A stretch of 64,000 nt of DNA from Fusobacteria bacterium ZRK30 (GCA_024628785.1 CP102405.1:1860001-1924000), one strand, 5' to 3'; shown: positions 17,022 through 26,520, counted from the first letter of the stretch. Made by a program: numbers and translations. The notes: generated by a model from the letters alone, not told the origin.

Positions 17022-17627
17022 ATGAAAAAGGTTTTTGTATTGTCAATTTTAATTTTAATGATGGTTGGTTGTTCTTCCAGTAATAAGAAATTAAAAGAGT
17101 TAAATCAGTCAAGATCATTGAAGTTATCTGAGACAGTAATAATTAAAGATGACATGTTTTTTAGTGATGTACAAAGCAGCATAAGAGGCGGAATAAATAG
17201 CCTTCTAGGTGATGCTATAGCAAATGGTATGGATAATAAAAAAGAAAAATTTATTAAAACTATGGAAACCAATGATATTGACATAAAAAACATAGTGTTT
17301 GAGTCGGCAAGTGAAGAACTTAAAAAAGCAGGGATAAATAATTCCAATGATTCAGAATTTGAATTACAGTTTGTTGTTAGATTATATGGTTTTGGTCAGA
17401 GGCAAGGATTTTCTAAAGAGTTAAGACCAATAATGGTTATTGAAGCTAAAATAATCAATAGTAATAATGAAGTTGTTTTTAAGGATGTTGAAAATATAAC
17501 CACGATGAACTCGAATACTGAACATCATAAAACAGATGAATACATTGGAGATTACAATAAAATAGAAAATGCATTAAAAGGAGTATCTTCTATAGCTATA
17601 TCAAATATTATAAAAAATTTAAAATAA
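17022..17627 (+). CDS. Putative lipoprotein of unknown function
   Basis: 201 residues. Signal peptide with a lipobox ending MMVGC, so Cys17 is the likely lipidated residue, followed by a Ser-rich linker. The mature part has alternating strands and helices ending in a long helix (NALKGVSSIAISNIIKNL), with a conserved-looking FVVRLYGFGQ strand. This pattern recalls small outer-membrane lipoproteins of the LPS/curli-accessory type, but I cannot place it in a family. It has its own strong promoter and terminator. Confidence 0.75.
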   Translation: MKKVFVLSILILMMVGCSSSNKKLKELNQSRSLKLSETVIIKDDMFFSDVQSSIRGGINSLLGDAIANGMDNKKEKFIKTMETNDIDIKNIVFESASEELKKAGINNSNDSEFELQFVVRLYGFGQRQGFSKELRPIMVIEAKIINSNNEVVFKDVENITTMNSNTEHHKTDEYIGDYNKIENALKGVSSIAISNIIKNLK

Positions 17628-17716
17628 GAGTAAATAAAATGGTAAGAAAAATGCAACGTACAATTTTGTTTCTATTAATTAGATTATTAAATCTAAATTC
17701 TTGAAAAAGAATAACC

Positions 17717-17748
17717 AAAAAGTCTACCAATTAAGGTAGACTTTTTTT
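17717..17748 (+). terminator. Terminator after the 201-aa lipoprotein
   Basis: AAGTCTACC pairs with GGTAGACTT around a 6-nt loop, followed by TTTTTT. The next 240 bp (17749-17990) holds nothing I recognise. Confidence 0.85.
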
Positions 17749-17990
17749 AGTTATTTTAACATGTAATTTATTGTACATTTATTTAGTGTTTTTTCATTTT
17801 TTGTTTGTGGTCTATACTGTTTTATTGGTTCTTAGACTGTCCGCAGATACTCTTAAAACACCAAATTGGATAAACACTAATAATGCCAACGATTTATTTT
17901 TTTAAGAATATAATATAACCGAAATTATATTTAGTTTGATTATTTGCAGTAATTTTTAATTGTTCTTTTTCGGGACTCTTCCCCTTTTTT

Positions 17991-18119
17991 ATCTATAACA
18001 ACGACAAATACCAATGTGATTTAAAAAAGATGACTCCTGTAGAATACAGAAATCATCTTTTGATTGTTTAAAATTTTGCCACTCTTTTTTCTAGTGTCCT
18101 TGACAAAGGTTACAGTTTA
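17991..18119 (+). mobile_element. IS3-family remnant: 3' end of OrfB plus right terminal repeat
   Basis: In frame from 17991 to 18071 it encodes YNNDKYQCDLKKMTPVEYRN and then HLLIV-stop, the typical end of an IS150-like OrfB transposase. It is followed by the right terminal repeat (AGTGTCCTTGACAAAGG, ending ACAGTTTA). The same protein end and repeat occur at 29100-29190. The rest of the element is gone. It sits 42 bp beyond the stop of the peptide-binding gene on the other strand. Confidence 0.85.
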
Positions 18120-18161
18120 TTATCTAGGTGCCCTTTTAAGGTTTACTTTATTTATGTTGTT

Positions 18162-19769
18162 TTAATCTTCGATTGATATATTACCAAAATACCAAAAGCC
18201 TAAAGAAGCTCTTTCCCATCCTTTTACCTTTGAACCTACCATAAATTTATTTGTATAATAATATAATGGTAAACTTGCGTAATCATTTAAAAGCATATCT
18301 TCTGCTTCATGTATAAGTTTATCTCTTTTATCTCCGTTACTTTCTACTCTAATTTTTTCTAATAAAGTGTTATAGGCAGGCTTTATCCATTGAGCACTGT
18401 TTGATCCTTCTACTGATGAAAAAACTTCTAACATAGATAGAGCATCCGGGTAATCTATCGACCAGCCAAATCTTGCGACACCATTATATTCTCCTTTACC
18501 ACGAGTATTTAAAAATACAGCCCATTCTTGATTTACTAAGTTCACATCAATATTCAAATTCTTCTTCCACATCGCTTGCATTGCTTCAGCTACTGCTTTA
18601 TGATTCTCTGAAGTATTATATAGTAATTCTAATTTAGGAAAACCCTTCCCACCAGGAAAGCCTGCTTCCGCTAGATATTTTTTAGCTTTTTCTATATTTT
18701 CTCTTGTTGGAACATTCCATTTTGTTTTTTCTGCTAAAACATCTCCCTTTGAATCTTTAATTGCATTGGTTATAGGAATATAAGATTTAGCTGGAATTTC
18801 TTGACCTCTAGTAATGTTTTCTACGATAGCTTCCCTGTCGATTGCGTAAGTCAAAGCTTTTCTTACATTTATATTATCTGTGGGGTATTTATTATTATTA
18901 AAGACATAAAAATAAGTTCCTGTACCAGGTGTAATGTAAAATTCACTACTTTCAGCATTTAATTTTACTAATTCTTGGGATGGAATATTAGAAATAATGT
19001 CTACCGATTTATTTTCAAATGCTGTTAATGCTGTCGATTCATCAGATATTATAGGTGCTTCAATTTTTTCTAATTTTATATTATTGGCATTCCAATATTG
19101 TTTATTTTTAATTAATACAAATTTTTCACCAATAGAATACGATTCTAATTTAAAAGGACCATTTGATATAAATGTATTTGGATCTTTTGTCCAATTTTCT
19201 CCATATTTTTCAATAATATCTTTTCTAACAGGCAGATACGTATAAAATGCTGTTAAATCTAAGAAATATGGGGTAGGAGCATCTAATTCAACTTTTAATG
19301 TATAATCATCAATAACTTCTACACCTATATTTTCAATCTTACCATTACCATTGTAAAACTCTTCTGCTCCTTTTATGGGAAAAAATAACATAGCATATGT
19401 TGATGACGTTTCAGGTGATAATGCTCTTATCCAAGAGTATTTAAAATCATTTGCAGTTAATGGCTTTCCATCAGACCATTTAGTTTTCTTCAAATTAAAA
19501 GTATATGTTTTTTTATCTTCGCTGATTTTATAATTTTTTGTTATACCTGGTTTTAATTCACCACCAACCTCTCTAATTAGTCCTTCAAATAAATTGTTTA
19601 TTAATGCTCCTGCCACTGATTCTGAATTTAACCCCGGATCCATAAATTTTGGATCGGAAGCCATTACAAATCTTAATTTTTGTTCTGTTTCTCTAATAAC
19701 ATTTTCTTCTTTTTTACCACCGCATCCTATGATGGATAAAGTTAAAAGTAATAATATAATTTTTTTCAT
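18162..19769 (-). CDS. Peptide ABC transporter substrate-binding lipoprotein (OppA type)
   Basis: 535 residues, the size of family-5 solute-binding proteins. Lipobox ending SIIGC (Cys16). The conserved domain begins RFVMASDPKFMDPG and shows the family's KWSDGKPLTANDFKYSW motif near residue 90-105, with VRKALTYAIDREAIV later. It should bind oligopeptides outside the inner membrane and deliver them to OppBCDF. No permease or ATPase gene is nearby; it appears to be the last gene of the zinc-ribbon/C26/AGCS operon (30 bp after the symporter). AAGGAGG precedes the ATG. Confidence 0.92.
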   Translation of the reverse strand: MKKIILLLLTLSIIGCGGKKEENVIRETEQKLRFVMASDPKFMDPGLNSESVAGALINNLFEGLIREVGGELKPGITKNYKISEDKKTYTFNLKKTKWSDGKPLTANDFKYSWIRALSPETSSTYAMLFFPIKGAEEFYNGNGKIENIGVEVIDDYTLKVELDAPTPYFLDLTAFYTYLPVRKDIIEKYGENWTKDPNTFISNGPFKLESYSIGEKFVLIKNKQYWNANNIKLEKIEAPIISDESTALTAFENKSVDIISNIPSQELVKLNAESSEFYITPGTGTYFYVFNNNKYPTDNINVRKALTYAIDREAIVENITRGQEIPAKSYIPITNAIKDSKGDVLAEKTKWNVPTRENIEKAKKYLAEAGFPGGKGFPKLELLYNTSENHKAVAEAMQAMWKKNLNIDVNLVNQEWAVFLNTRGKGEYNGVARFGWSIDYPDALSMLEVFSSVEGSNSAQWIKPAYNTLLEKIRVESNGDKRDKLIHEAEDMLLNDYASLPLYYYTNKFMVGSKVKGWERASLGFWYFGNISIED

Positions 19770-19799
19770 TTCTTCCTCCTTATTTTTTATATTTTTATT

Positions 19800-21242
19800 T
19801 TATTCTTCAACAAAATTTTGATTTGTAAGGCTCTTTGTTTTATATATATATTTTTCTTTGTAATCTTTTAATAATTCAAAGAATTTACCACTCAAAATTA
19901 AAATCGTAGCAACATTAATAAACGTAGGAACCGCTGTAGTTATATCTGCTAAAAGCCATACTGTTCCTCCTGGCATACCAGAAGAAACTGCTATAACTAC
20001 CATTAAGAATCCAGGGATAGGATAGAAGATCTTAAAGAATTTTAAAATTTTATTTTTCAAGGATATATTTTTTTTCATTAAATGTCTTAAAATAATCTCA
20101 TAATAAGCATACCAACCTGAAGAGGTTGTTACTCCAAATAAAAATATTCCTGTTGCCAAAAATATCCTACTAGATGATCCCATACCAGTTTCAAATGCTG
20201 ACAAAGTTAAGGATGCTCCAGTTAATCCACTATTCCATACTCCTGACATAATTATTACAAGAGCAGTAATACTACATACTATCATGGTGTCTACAAATAC
20301 TTCAAATGCTCCCCATAAACCTTGTTTTATAGGATGATTTGTTTTTGCAGAAGCATGAATCATTGGAGAACTACCCCATCCAGCTTCATTACTAAATACA
20401 GATCTTGCAATTCCTGTCCTCATTACCGCTATAAATGCCGCACCTGTAAATCCTCCAACTGCAGCAGTACCATTAAACGCTCCTTCGAATATTAATTTAA
20501 ATGCCGCTGGAAGGGCACTTATATTAGAAAAGATTATGAATAAACCTGAACCTACATAAAATAAACACATAAAAGGGACTAATTTTCCTGCTATTTTTCC
20601 TAACCCTGAAATTCCCTTCATAATCATAATATAATTGAAAACAATATAAATAACACTGGCTGTGAGAAGATTAATTCCAAATGTAGAACTAACAGCTTCT
20701 GATACTGTGTAGTTTTGTACCGTTATAAAGAACGTCGAGAATATCCCGCCTCCAAACATAAGAGCAAAGACATACCAATATTTAAAACCTTTTTCTTCTC
20801 CAAGACCTTTTTCCATATAATAAGTAGGTCCTCCATAAGGTGAACCATTTTCATCTATATTTCTATAGTGTACTCCTAAAGTAACCTCCGCCATCTTTAT
20901 TATCATTCCTAAAGCAGCAGCAATCCATAACCAAAGTAATGCCCCTGGTCCACCTGTAGCTATAGCTGTGGCTACTCCTCCAATATTTCCGACACCAACC
21001 GATCCTCCAATTGCAGTACTTACTGCTTGGAAAGGTGTTATTATTCCTATTCCTTCTTCCTCCCCTTCGGTTTTTCTATTTTTTATAATTTTACCTATAG
21101 TCTGACTAAATATATGATTAAAGAATCTTATTTGAAAAAAACCACTTCTGAGTGTAAAGTATATTCCAGTTATAAATATAGTTAAAATTAAAGGTAAACC
21201 CCATAAAAATGAAACTAAACTTTCCATAAATGAATTTATCAT
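19800..21242 (-). CDS. Sodium/alanine (glycine) symporter, AGCS family
   Basis: 480 residues with about 10-11 transmembrane helices. Family motifs: GPGALLWLWIAAALGM and the segment GGGIFSTFF, plus the NEAGWGSSPM signature around residue 290. It imports alanine or glycine with sodium across the inner membrane. Its start codon overlaps the stop of the amidotransferase gene (ATGA) and its ribosome site GGAGG lies inside that gene, so the two are translationally coupled. Confidence 0.93.
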   Translation of the reverse strand: MINSFMESLVSFLWGLPLILTIFITGIYFTLRSGFFQIRFFNHIFSQTIGKIIKNRKTEGEEEGIGIITPFQAVSTAIGGSVGVGNIGGVATAIATGGPGALLWLWIAAALGMIIKMAEVTLGVHYRNIDENGSPYGGPTYYMEKGLGEEKGFKYWYVFALMFGGGIFSTFFITVQNYTVSEAVSSTFGINLLTASVIYIVFNYIMIMKGISGLGKIAGKLVPFMCLFYVGSGLFIIFSNISALPAAFKLIFEGAFNGTAAVGGFTGAAFIAVMRTGIARSVFSNEAGWGSSPMIHASAKTNHPIKQGLWGAFEVFVDTMIVCSITALVIIMSGVWNSGLTGASLTLSAFETGMGSSSRIFLATGIFLFGVTTSSGWYAYYEIILRHLMKKNISLKNKILKFFKIFYPIPGFLMVVIAVSSGMPGGTVWLLADITTAVPTFINVATILILSGKFFELLKDYKEKYIYKTKSLTNQNFVEE

Positions 21243-21976
21243 TGTATACCTCCTTTATTTTTTGTTACTTGTATAAATTTTTCAAAAATTTTAAGCATGT
21301 CTTTATTCCCACGGGCTGTCATCATTTCAGGATGCCATTGCACTCCTAATAGAAATCTATCCTCCTTACTCTCAATAGCTTCTATTATCCCATCGTTGGT
21401 AGTAGCAACAATTTTTAATCCGTTCCCTATTTCATCTAAGGCTTGATGATGGAATGAGTTAGTTACAAGCTGTTCTCCAAATAAATCACTTAAGATACTA
21501 TTTTTTTTGATATTGATTTTGTGGACTTTTAATTCAGGGAGATAGTCTTGAGTATGCTTGAGTATTTCTTTTGATATATTCTTTACATCCTGATGAAGTG
21601 TTCCGCCTTTAAAAACATTGATCATTTGCATACCTCTACATATACCTAGAATAGGCTTATTTGTAGCCAAATACTCTTCTAATATTATCCATTCATTTTC
21701 ATCTCTTTCAGGAGAGACAAGTTTAGTACCTTCTAAAAAATCTTGATTATAATATCTTGGATTAATATCTAGTCCACCTGACATAAGAAGTCCGTCAACA
21801 AGCTCTAATTGACTCTTAATTACCTCTCTATCATTCAATACAGGTATTACAAGAGGAATTCCACCTGCTTTAACTATTGACTCAGCATAATCAATACAAA
21901 CTGTTGTCCGGTGGTAGTGTTTTAATTCTTTTTCTTCTTCATAAGCTGATGTTATTCCAATTATAGGCTTTTTCAT
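21239..21976 (-). CDS. Class I glutamine amidotransferase, peptidase C26 (PuuD-like)
   Basis: 245 residues. The family removes gamma-linked glutamyl groups, as PuuD does from gamma-glutamyl-GABA. The triad is visible: Cys113 in GICRGMQ, His215 and Glu217 in QWHPE; the SGGLDINPRYY segment is also typical. The start at 21976 follows GGAGGGG; the longer reading lacks a site. Being coupled to an alanine/glycine symporter and near a peptide-binding protein suggests use of a gamma-glutamyl amino acid or peptide; the actual substrate is unknown. Confidence 0.9.
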   Translation of the reverse strand: MKKPIIGITSAYEEEKELKHYHRTTVCIDYAESIVKAGGIPLVIPVLNDREVIKSQLELVDGLLMSGGLDINPRYYNQDFLEGTKLVSPERDENEWIILEEYLATNKPILGICRGMQMINVFKGGTLHQDVKNISKEILKHTQDYLPELKVHKINIKKNSILSDLFGEQLVTNSFHHQALDEIGNGLKIVATTNDGIIEAIESKEDRFLLGVQWHPEMMTARGNKDMLKIFEKFIQVTKNKGGIQ

Positions 21977-21995
21977 ATTCCCCTCCAATTTTCAT

Positions 21996-22142
21996 TTAAG
22001 TAGTCCCACTTACGCCTCTTCCAAATTTCTGAATACTTTTTTTACACTTACTACATATCCTTCTATACGGGATTCCCTTTGAATCAATTTCAGTAATAAA
22101 TTTTTGCTTGCACTTTAAACAAATGACTTCTTTTTTTTCCAT
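21996..22142 (-). CDS. Zinc-ribbon microprotein
   Basis: 48 residues, with a GAGGTG ribosome site 7 nt ahead of its ATG. Two CxxC knuckles, CLKC (9-12) and CSKC (30-33), 20 residues apart, are the pattern of a small zinc ribbon; the surroundings are Lys/Arg-rich (YRRICSKCKKS). It is the first gene of the run that continues with the C26 amidotransferase 19 bp later. A nucleic-acid or protein-binding regulator is possible, but function is not shown. Confidence 0.65.
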   Translation of the reverse strand: MEKKEVICLKCKQKFITEIDSKGIPYRRICSKCKKSIQKFGRGVSGTT

Positions 22143-22285
22143 TAGTATCACCTCTTCAACATTTATGTTATTTTAAGTATTAGTGCATCACATTTTTGCT
22201 ATAAAATTTAAAAATTAATTGAAATTTAAGATCCATTTGTTATTTTTTTATACTTTCTTTTTTTTTATTTCCTTTTTTAACTTGA

Positions 22286-23340
22286 ATTGTATAATTAAAT
22301 GCAACAAAAAAAATTCATAAATATTTCCTTGGTATAATGTAAGTGCGACCAAACATTAAAGGAGTATTTATGAATCATAAACATTTTACCATTGAAGAAA
22401 GAGAAAGTATATTTAAATTTTTAGCGCAAAAAAAATCAATTAGTTTTATTGCAGCTAAATTAAAGAAAAATAGAGTTAGTATTTATAGAGAAATTAATAG
22501 AAATTCAGTTGATGGTGAGTACACTCCTAATAAAGCCCAGTTTTTATACAAAAAAAGAAAACAACTTTGTGGAAGAAAGCACAAATTAAGAGATTCGATC
22601 CTTTTGGTAGATATTCAAGAAAAGTTAGAATCAGGTTGGAGTCCAGAACAAATATCAGGAAGAGCTAAATTAGACAACCAATATTCTATTTCATTTAAAA
22701 CAATTTATAGAGCAATATATCTTGATTTTCTTACGGAGAGTACTAAATACCTTTTAACTAGAAAAGGCAAACAAAAGCCTAGAGGATTGAAAGAAACAAG
22801 GGGTAAAATCCCTAATAAAAAGATGATAGAAGAAAGGTCTGAAGAAGCGAATGATAGAAGTGAGATTGGTCATTTTGAAAGCGATACTATCGTTGGCGCA
22901 GGAAAAAAGGTGCTATGATGACTTATGTTGATAGGAAATCAAGATATCTTGTAGCGGAGCTAATGATTAATAGAAAATCAGATACTTTTAATGAGGCAAC
23001 AATAGAGAATTTTAAATATATACCTAAAGAATACATAAAAACATTTACATCGGATAACGGGAAAGAATTCTCTAAATTTAAAGAATTAGAGGAAGCATTA
23101 GGTATTAAAGCTTATTTTGCTAACCCTTATCACTCATGGGAGAGAGGAACAAATGAGAATACAAACGGTTTATTAAGGAGAACTTTCCCTAAAGGGACTA
23201 TTTTTAGTAAGATAAAGAGATGTGAATTTTATAAAGCGGTAAACAAAATTAATAATAGACCAAGGAAGTGTTTAAATTGGAAAACCCCAAAAGAAGTATT
23301 TTGGGGTGAAATTGAAAAGTGTTGCATTTAATTTGACAAC
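22286..23340 (+). mobile_element. IS30-family insertion sequence
   Basis: About 1055 bp. The ends share an inverted repeat: TTGTATAATTAAATGCAACA at the left and, inverted at the right, TTGTCAAATTAAATGCAACA. It holds one transposase split by a minus-one frame change. I could not make out a convincing target duplication, so the exact ends carry an error of a few bases. Confidence 0.85.
22370..23331 (+). CDS. IS30 transposase in two frames with an A_AAA_AAG slip site
   Basis: The start at 22370 follows AAAGGAG. The first frame (22370-22918) carries the N-terminal helix-turn-helix (HFTIEERESIFKFLAQKKSI) and the first catalytic Asp (HFESDTIVG). The second frame (22915-23331) has the other two catalytic residues (FTSDNGKEF and ERGTNENTNG). 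Together they give about 320 residues, a normal IS30 length. The frame change is minus one, and 22903-22909 is A_AAA_AAG in the zero frame, 6 nt before the stop TGA. This is either programmed frameshifting or a one-base loss in the A run; the ATGA overlap also allows reinitiation. Confidence 0.85.
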
Positions 23341-23426
23341 GTAAGTACACTTCCTTTTCTTTTTATTTAATCACCTTTTATTAATTTTCTCTGATAACAT
23401 AAAAACACATAAAAAACCTTTAATCA

Positions 23427-23440
23427 ATGTCAATTGACAT
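23427..23440. promoter_or_regulatory. 14-bp perfect palindrome in a gene-free gap
   Basis: ATGTCAATTGACAT, a perfect palindrome of operator size, about 180 bp beyond the end of the marR pseudogene. It could be a MarR or other dimeric regulator site, but no promoter is attached. Confidence 0.25.
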
Positions 23441-23618
23441 CTTGTTGTTAAACTAAGTGTCAAAATAGCTAAAATATTTAAAAAGAAGAATTCTTATTTT
23501 ATAACTAACTAACTTGATGATAGGGCTTACAAATCAAGAGTACTTAAATTAATTTACCTTTTCTAACAAATAAAATTTTACTCTATTTATAGATTTGTTT
23601 AATGGATCAATTTTATTT

Positions 23619-24092
23619 TTACTTTTCTTCTAGGTATTTAGGAGTTCTTATTCCAAAAATAAGCTTCATATTAGTCAAAATTTCAACCATCTCATTTCTA
23701 TATGTTTCATATTGAAAAATCTTTTTTTCATTGAAATTTTTTATAGTATTATCATAAATTTTTTCTATGCCTTCTTTTACTACCATTTCACCTAATTTTG
23801 TTAAATATAATGGTTTTTTTTAAAGACCACCTGTCATCTCTGACTTCTTTTCTAAATACCCCATTTTTTCTAATTTACTTACTATCTGATTAATTCTAGA
23901 TTTAGTTAATGTTGTATACTTTAAAAAATTATACTGTATTTCTCCTGGATTTTTTTCTAAATAACGTAACAAGTAATACTCATTTTGATTTACATTATAA
24001 TTTTCTACTACATTACCTAATAGTTCTTTTCCAGCCATTGAAATAATATTTGCTACTGTCAAAACATCTACAATGATTTCTTTATTTTCCAA
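23619..24092 (-). pseudogene. MarR-family regulator with an in-frame stop
   Basis: Reads as one 157-codon frame, the normal MarR length, with a single TAA at codon 91 (23820-23822). The wing lies across the stop: SEMTGGL, stop, KKPLYLTKLGEMV. The N-terminal two-thirds include the recognition helix region (TTLTKSRINQIVSKLEKMGYLEK). No frameshift is needed on either side, so a single base change (or a read-through codon) explains it. The truncated 90-residue product would lack the wing and the C-terminal dimer helix. Confidence 0.85.
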
Positions 24093-24164
24093 TTTTAATC
24101 ACCTCATTTTTTTTATATAAAAAGCTTAATTGCTTTAAAATTTCTTATTAATAGGATGTACATT

Positions 24165-24189
24165 AAAAAAGATTTTTAGGATCTTTTTT
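24165..24189 (-). terminator. Terminator of the transporter/PTS IIA-CBS operon
   Basis: AAAAAAGAT..ATCTTTTTT with a short loop, 11 nt past the transporter stop. Confidence 0.7.
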
Positions 24190-24199
24190 TCAACAATTT

Positions 24200-25474
24200 T
24201 TAAAAGTATCTAACAAGTAGATAAACATTAGCTATAACTAAAGTTTGAATAGCTATAACGATTCCAAATTTCAAGAATTTACCGAAGCTTATCTTACATC
24301 CTGCTTTATTAGCTGAGTTTATAGCTACTACATTGGTTGCCGATGCTAAGATAGTGATGTTTCCTCCCAAAAGAGATCCCATAGATAGTGCCCACCAAAG
24401 TGACATAGTATTTTCTCCTACAAAAGTAGGTAACATAAAATGAATGATCTTAGAAACCATAGCTGCATTGGCTACATTTCCTATAACAGATGTAAACAAG
24501 GCTGAAATCCAAAGTATCATGGTGGCAGCATAGTGTAAATGACCATCAGCTAATTCTAAAACTTTATCTCCTACAAGGTCTACAACTCCTGTAGCTTCTA
24601 TCCCTTGAATTAACATAAATAACCCCATAAAGAAGAATAGTGTGTCCCATTCTACATGTTTGAAAACTTCTACAGGTTCACTTTTCGTGATTAAGATTAA
24701 TGCTACTGCACCAGTAAGAGCCATTATTGCTAAACCTTTATCGATAAAGTTATTCATTAAAAATCCAAAGATAACAAGAGCAAATATAGTTGCTGATTCT
24801 CTTAATAATTTAATATCTTTTAATGATCTAGAAGCATCTAGTTCCATTACTCTAGCTTTTAGATCTCTTGATACTTTCATCTTTCGACCATACATAAAAT
24901 AAACAGTAATAATAAGTACTACCAATGAAATAATAGCAACTGGAGCTGTGTTAGCTAAGAAAGTATTAAAACCAATCTTACCTTCTACTCCTATGATAAG
25001 TTGAGTAGGGTCACCGATTAGTGTAGCTAATCCTCCTATATTTGCTGACATTATGAGGGTCATAATATATACAAATGGATCTATTTTTAGCTGGTTTGCT
25101 AATAAGATAGATACTGGAGCCATTAATAAGATAGTAGTTACATTATCTAAAAACGCTGAACATAAAGCTGTAATTACTGCAAGGAGGATAAGTAATAGAA
25201 AAGGTTCTCCCTTTACTAACTGTGCTACCTTTATTGCTAAGTATTGAAACACTCCTGTTTCTGAGATAAAATGAACTATTATCATCATCCCTACAAGTAA
25301 GAGAATTATCTCTAGTCTTGAACCGATAGCATTAAGTGCTTGGTGTTCGTTTATAATTCCTACAAGGGCCATAGAAAGACCACCTAAAAGAGTAGCTATT
25401 GGACCTGGAACTTTTTCTGTTATTATTAAATAAAATGTCGCTATAAATATAATTAAACCTATTGCTAACTGCAT
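24200..25474 (-). CDS. NhaD/ArsB-type ion transporter
   Basis: 424 residues, about 11-12 transmembrane helices, of the ion-transporter superfamily. Motifs: SAFLDNVTTILLMAPVSI near residue 105 (the conserved DN..T segment) and NIGGLATLIGDPTQLIIG near 145, with the mirrored GNVANAAMVSKI in the second half. The family includes NhaD sodium/proton antiporters, arsenite pumps and anion carriers; NhaD-like is my best guess. It starts 19 bp after a PTS IIA-CBS gene, suggesting control by phosphorylation and adenylate binding. Confidence 0.88.
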   Translation of the reverse strand: MQLAIGLIIFIATFYLIITEKVPGPIATLLGGLSMALVGIINEHQALNAIGSRLEIILLLVGMMIIVHFISETGVFQYLAIKVAQLVKGEPFLLLILLAVITALCSAFLDNVTTILLMAPVSILLANQLKIDPFVYIMTLIMSANIGGLATLIGDPTQLIIGVEGKIGFNTFLANTAPVAIISLVVLIITVYFMYGRKMKVSRDLKARVMELDASRSLKDIKLLRESATIFALVIFGFLMNNFIDKGLAIMALTGAVALILITKSEPVEVFKHVEWDTLFFFMGLFMLIQGIEATGVVDLVGDKVLELADGHLHYAATMILWISALFTSVIGNVANAAMVSKIIHFMLPTFVGENTMSLWWALSMGSLLGGNITILASATNVVAINSANKAGCKISFGKFLKFGIVIAIQTLVIANVYLLVRYF

Positions 25475-25493
25475 CTTTACTTTCCTCCTAAAC

Positions 25494-26417
25494 TTATATG
25501 TGTAAAACTTTTTTGATTATATGTGATCTTAAAATTGTTCCGTAATATTTACCATTTTCAACTACATATATTCTGGTAAAACCCTTATTTTCCATAAGGA
25601 AACACATTTCCATTATAGGCGTTTTCCTGTCTACAATTGTTGTTGTTTTCCTATAAATATCTTCAATTCTAGTTATCTTTTCATTCTTTAAGTATTCCTC
25701 AAAAGGTTCTCCTATAGTTAAGAAATCTAAATCATCCATCACCAAAGTATACTTAGGCATTCCAAATAAGATTAACTCTCTTTCTGTCATTTCACCTAAA
25801 AAAGTTCCATCAGTATCTACAACTGGAAATCCTGATTTTTCTTCTCTGATAAGTCTTCTTGCGATATCATCTAAGGTATCGTTAGGGCTTACTGGTTTTA
25901 TTGTATGATCCATAACATCTTCAGTGGTGATCTTATTTTCCACCTTTACATCGATATGATTTAATAGATCATATACCTCAGACCCTGTCTTGGCATTTTT
26001 CAATTTTTCTAAGAGGACCTTGTCTTTAACAGTTATCTTAGTGATAGAAGACATGATCTTTAAGATAACTTTACTCTTTAAAGTTTCAGCAGTGATCATA
26101 AAGAAGATTTTTACGTCATCTTGATTTCTCATATCTGCCGTATCACATTTAATAGGATTTTTCATGATACCTATAGAAACTAAGATATCGTCATATCCAT
26201 CTATCCTACCATGGGGAATAGCAATACCGCTTCCCATTGCAGTAGAGACCATAGCTTCTCTATCAAAAATAGATTTCCTTATTAGATCTACAGATTCATT
26301 AAATGTTTTATCATTTTTAGCAGTATTGTCGATCATTTGACCAATAATCTCTTCTTTCGTATTTCCCTCTAAATTTAAGTAGATACACTTAGGATTTAGA
26401 TAACTTGATAATTTCAT
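25494..26417 (-). CDS. Fused PTS IIA (fructose/Ntr type) and CBS-pair protein
   Basis: 307 residues from the ATG at 26417 (GGAGG 6 nt ahead). Residues 1-150 are a PTS EIIA type-2 domain with the phosphorylation site His69 in IAIPHGRID. Residues about 165-300 are two CBS domains (SGFPVVDTDGTFLGEMTE and RIYVVENGKYYG), which usually bind adenine nucleotides. There is no IIB or IIC domain, so the role is regulatory. It is co-transcribed with the NhaD-like transporter and probably gates or tunes it; this last step is inference. Confidence 0.9.
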   Translation of the reverse strand: MKLSSYLNPKCIYLNLEGNTKEEIIGQMIDNTAKNDKTFNESVDLIRKSIFDREAMVSTAMGSGIAIPHGRIDGYDDILVSIGIMKNPIKCDTADMRNQDDVKIFFMITAETLKSKVILKIMSSITKITVKDKVLLEKLKNAKTGSEVYDLLNHIDVKVENKITTEDVMDHTIKPVSPNDTLDDIARRLIREEKSGFPVVDTDGTFLGEMTERELILFGMPKYTLVMDDLDFLTIGEPFEEYLKNEKITRIEDIYRKTTTIVDRKTPIMEMCFLMENKGFTRIYVVENGKYYGTILRSHIIKKVLHI

Positions 26418-26520
26418 ATTAACCTCCAAATATATTTCTTTTCAAATATATAATTTTTTTATATTTTAAATAAGTTTTAATAAACTTATAAATAACTACT
26501 GTTTATTTGATCTCATATCT

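Noticed and set aside
17958-17990. TTTTTCGGGACTCTTCCCC, similar to TTTTCAGGACTTTTCCCC near 31197
   Set aside because: It may be the end of another IS family, but with about 18 bases, no partner repeat and no transposase it cannot be supported.
22941-22952. CAAGATATCTTG palindrome downstream of the IS30 slip site as a frameshift-stimulating stem
   Set aside because: A 12-bp palindrome without loop cannot form a stable hairpin and is more than 30 nt away from the slip site.
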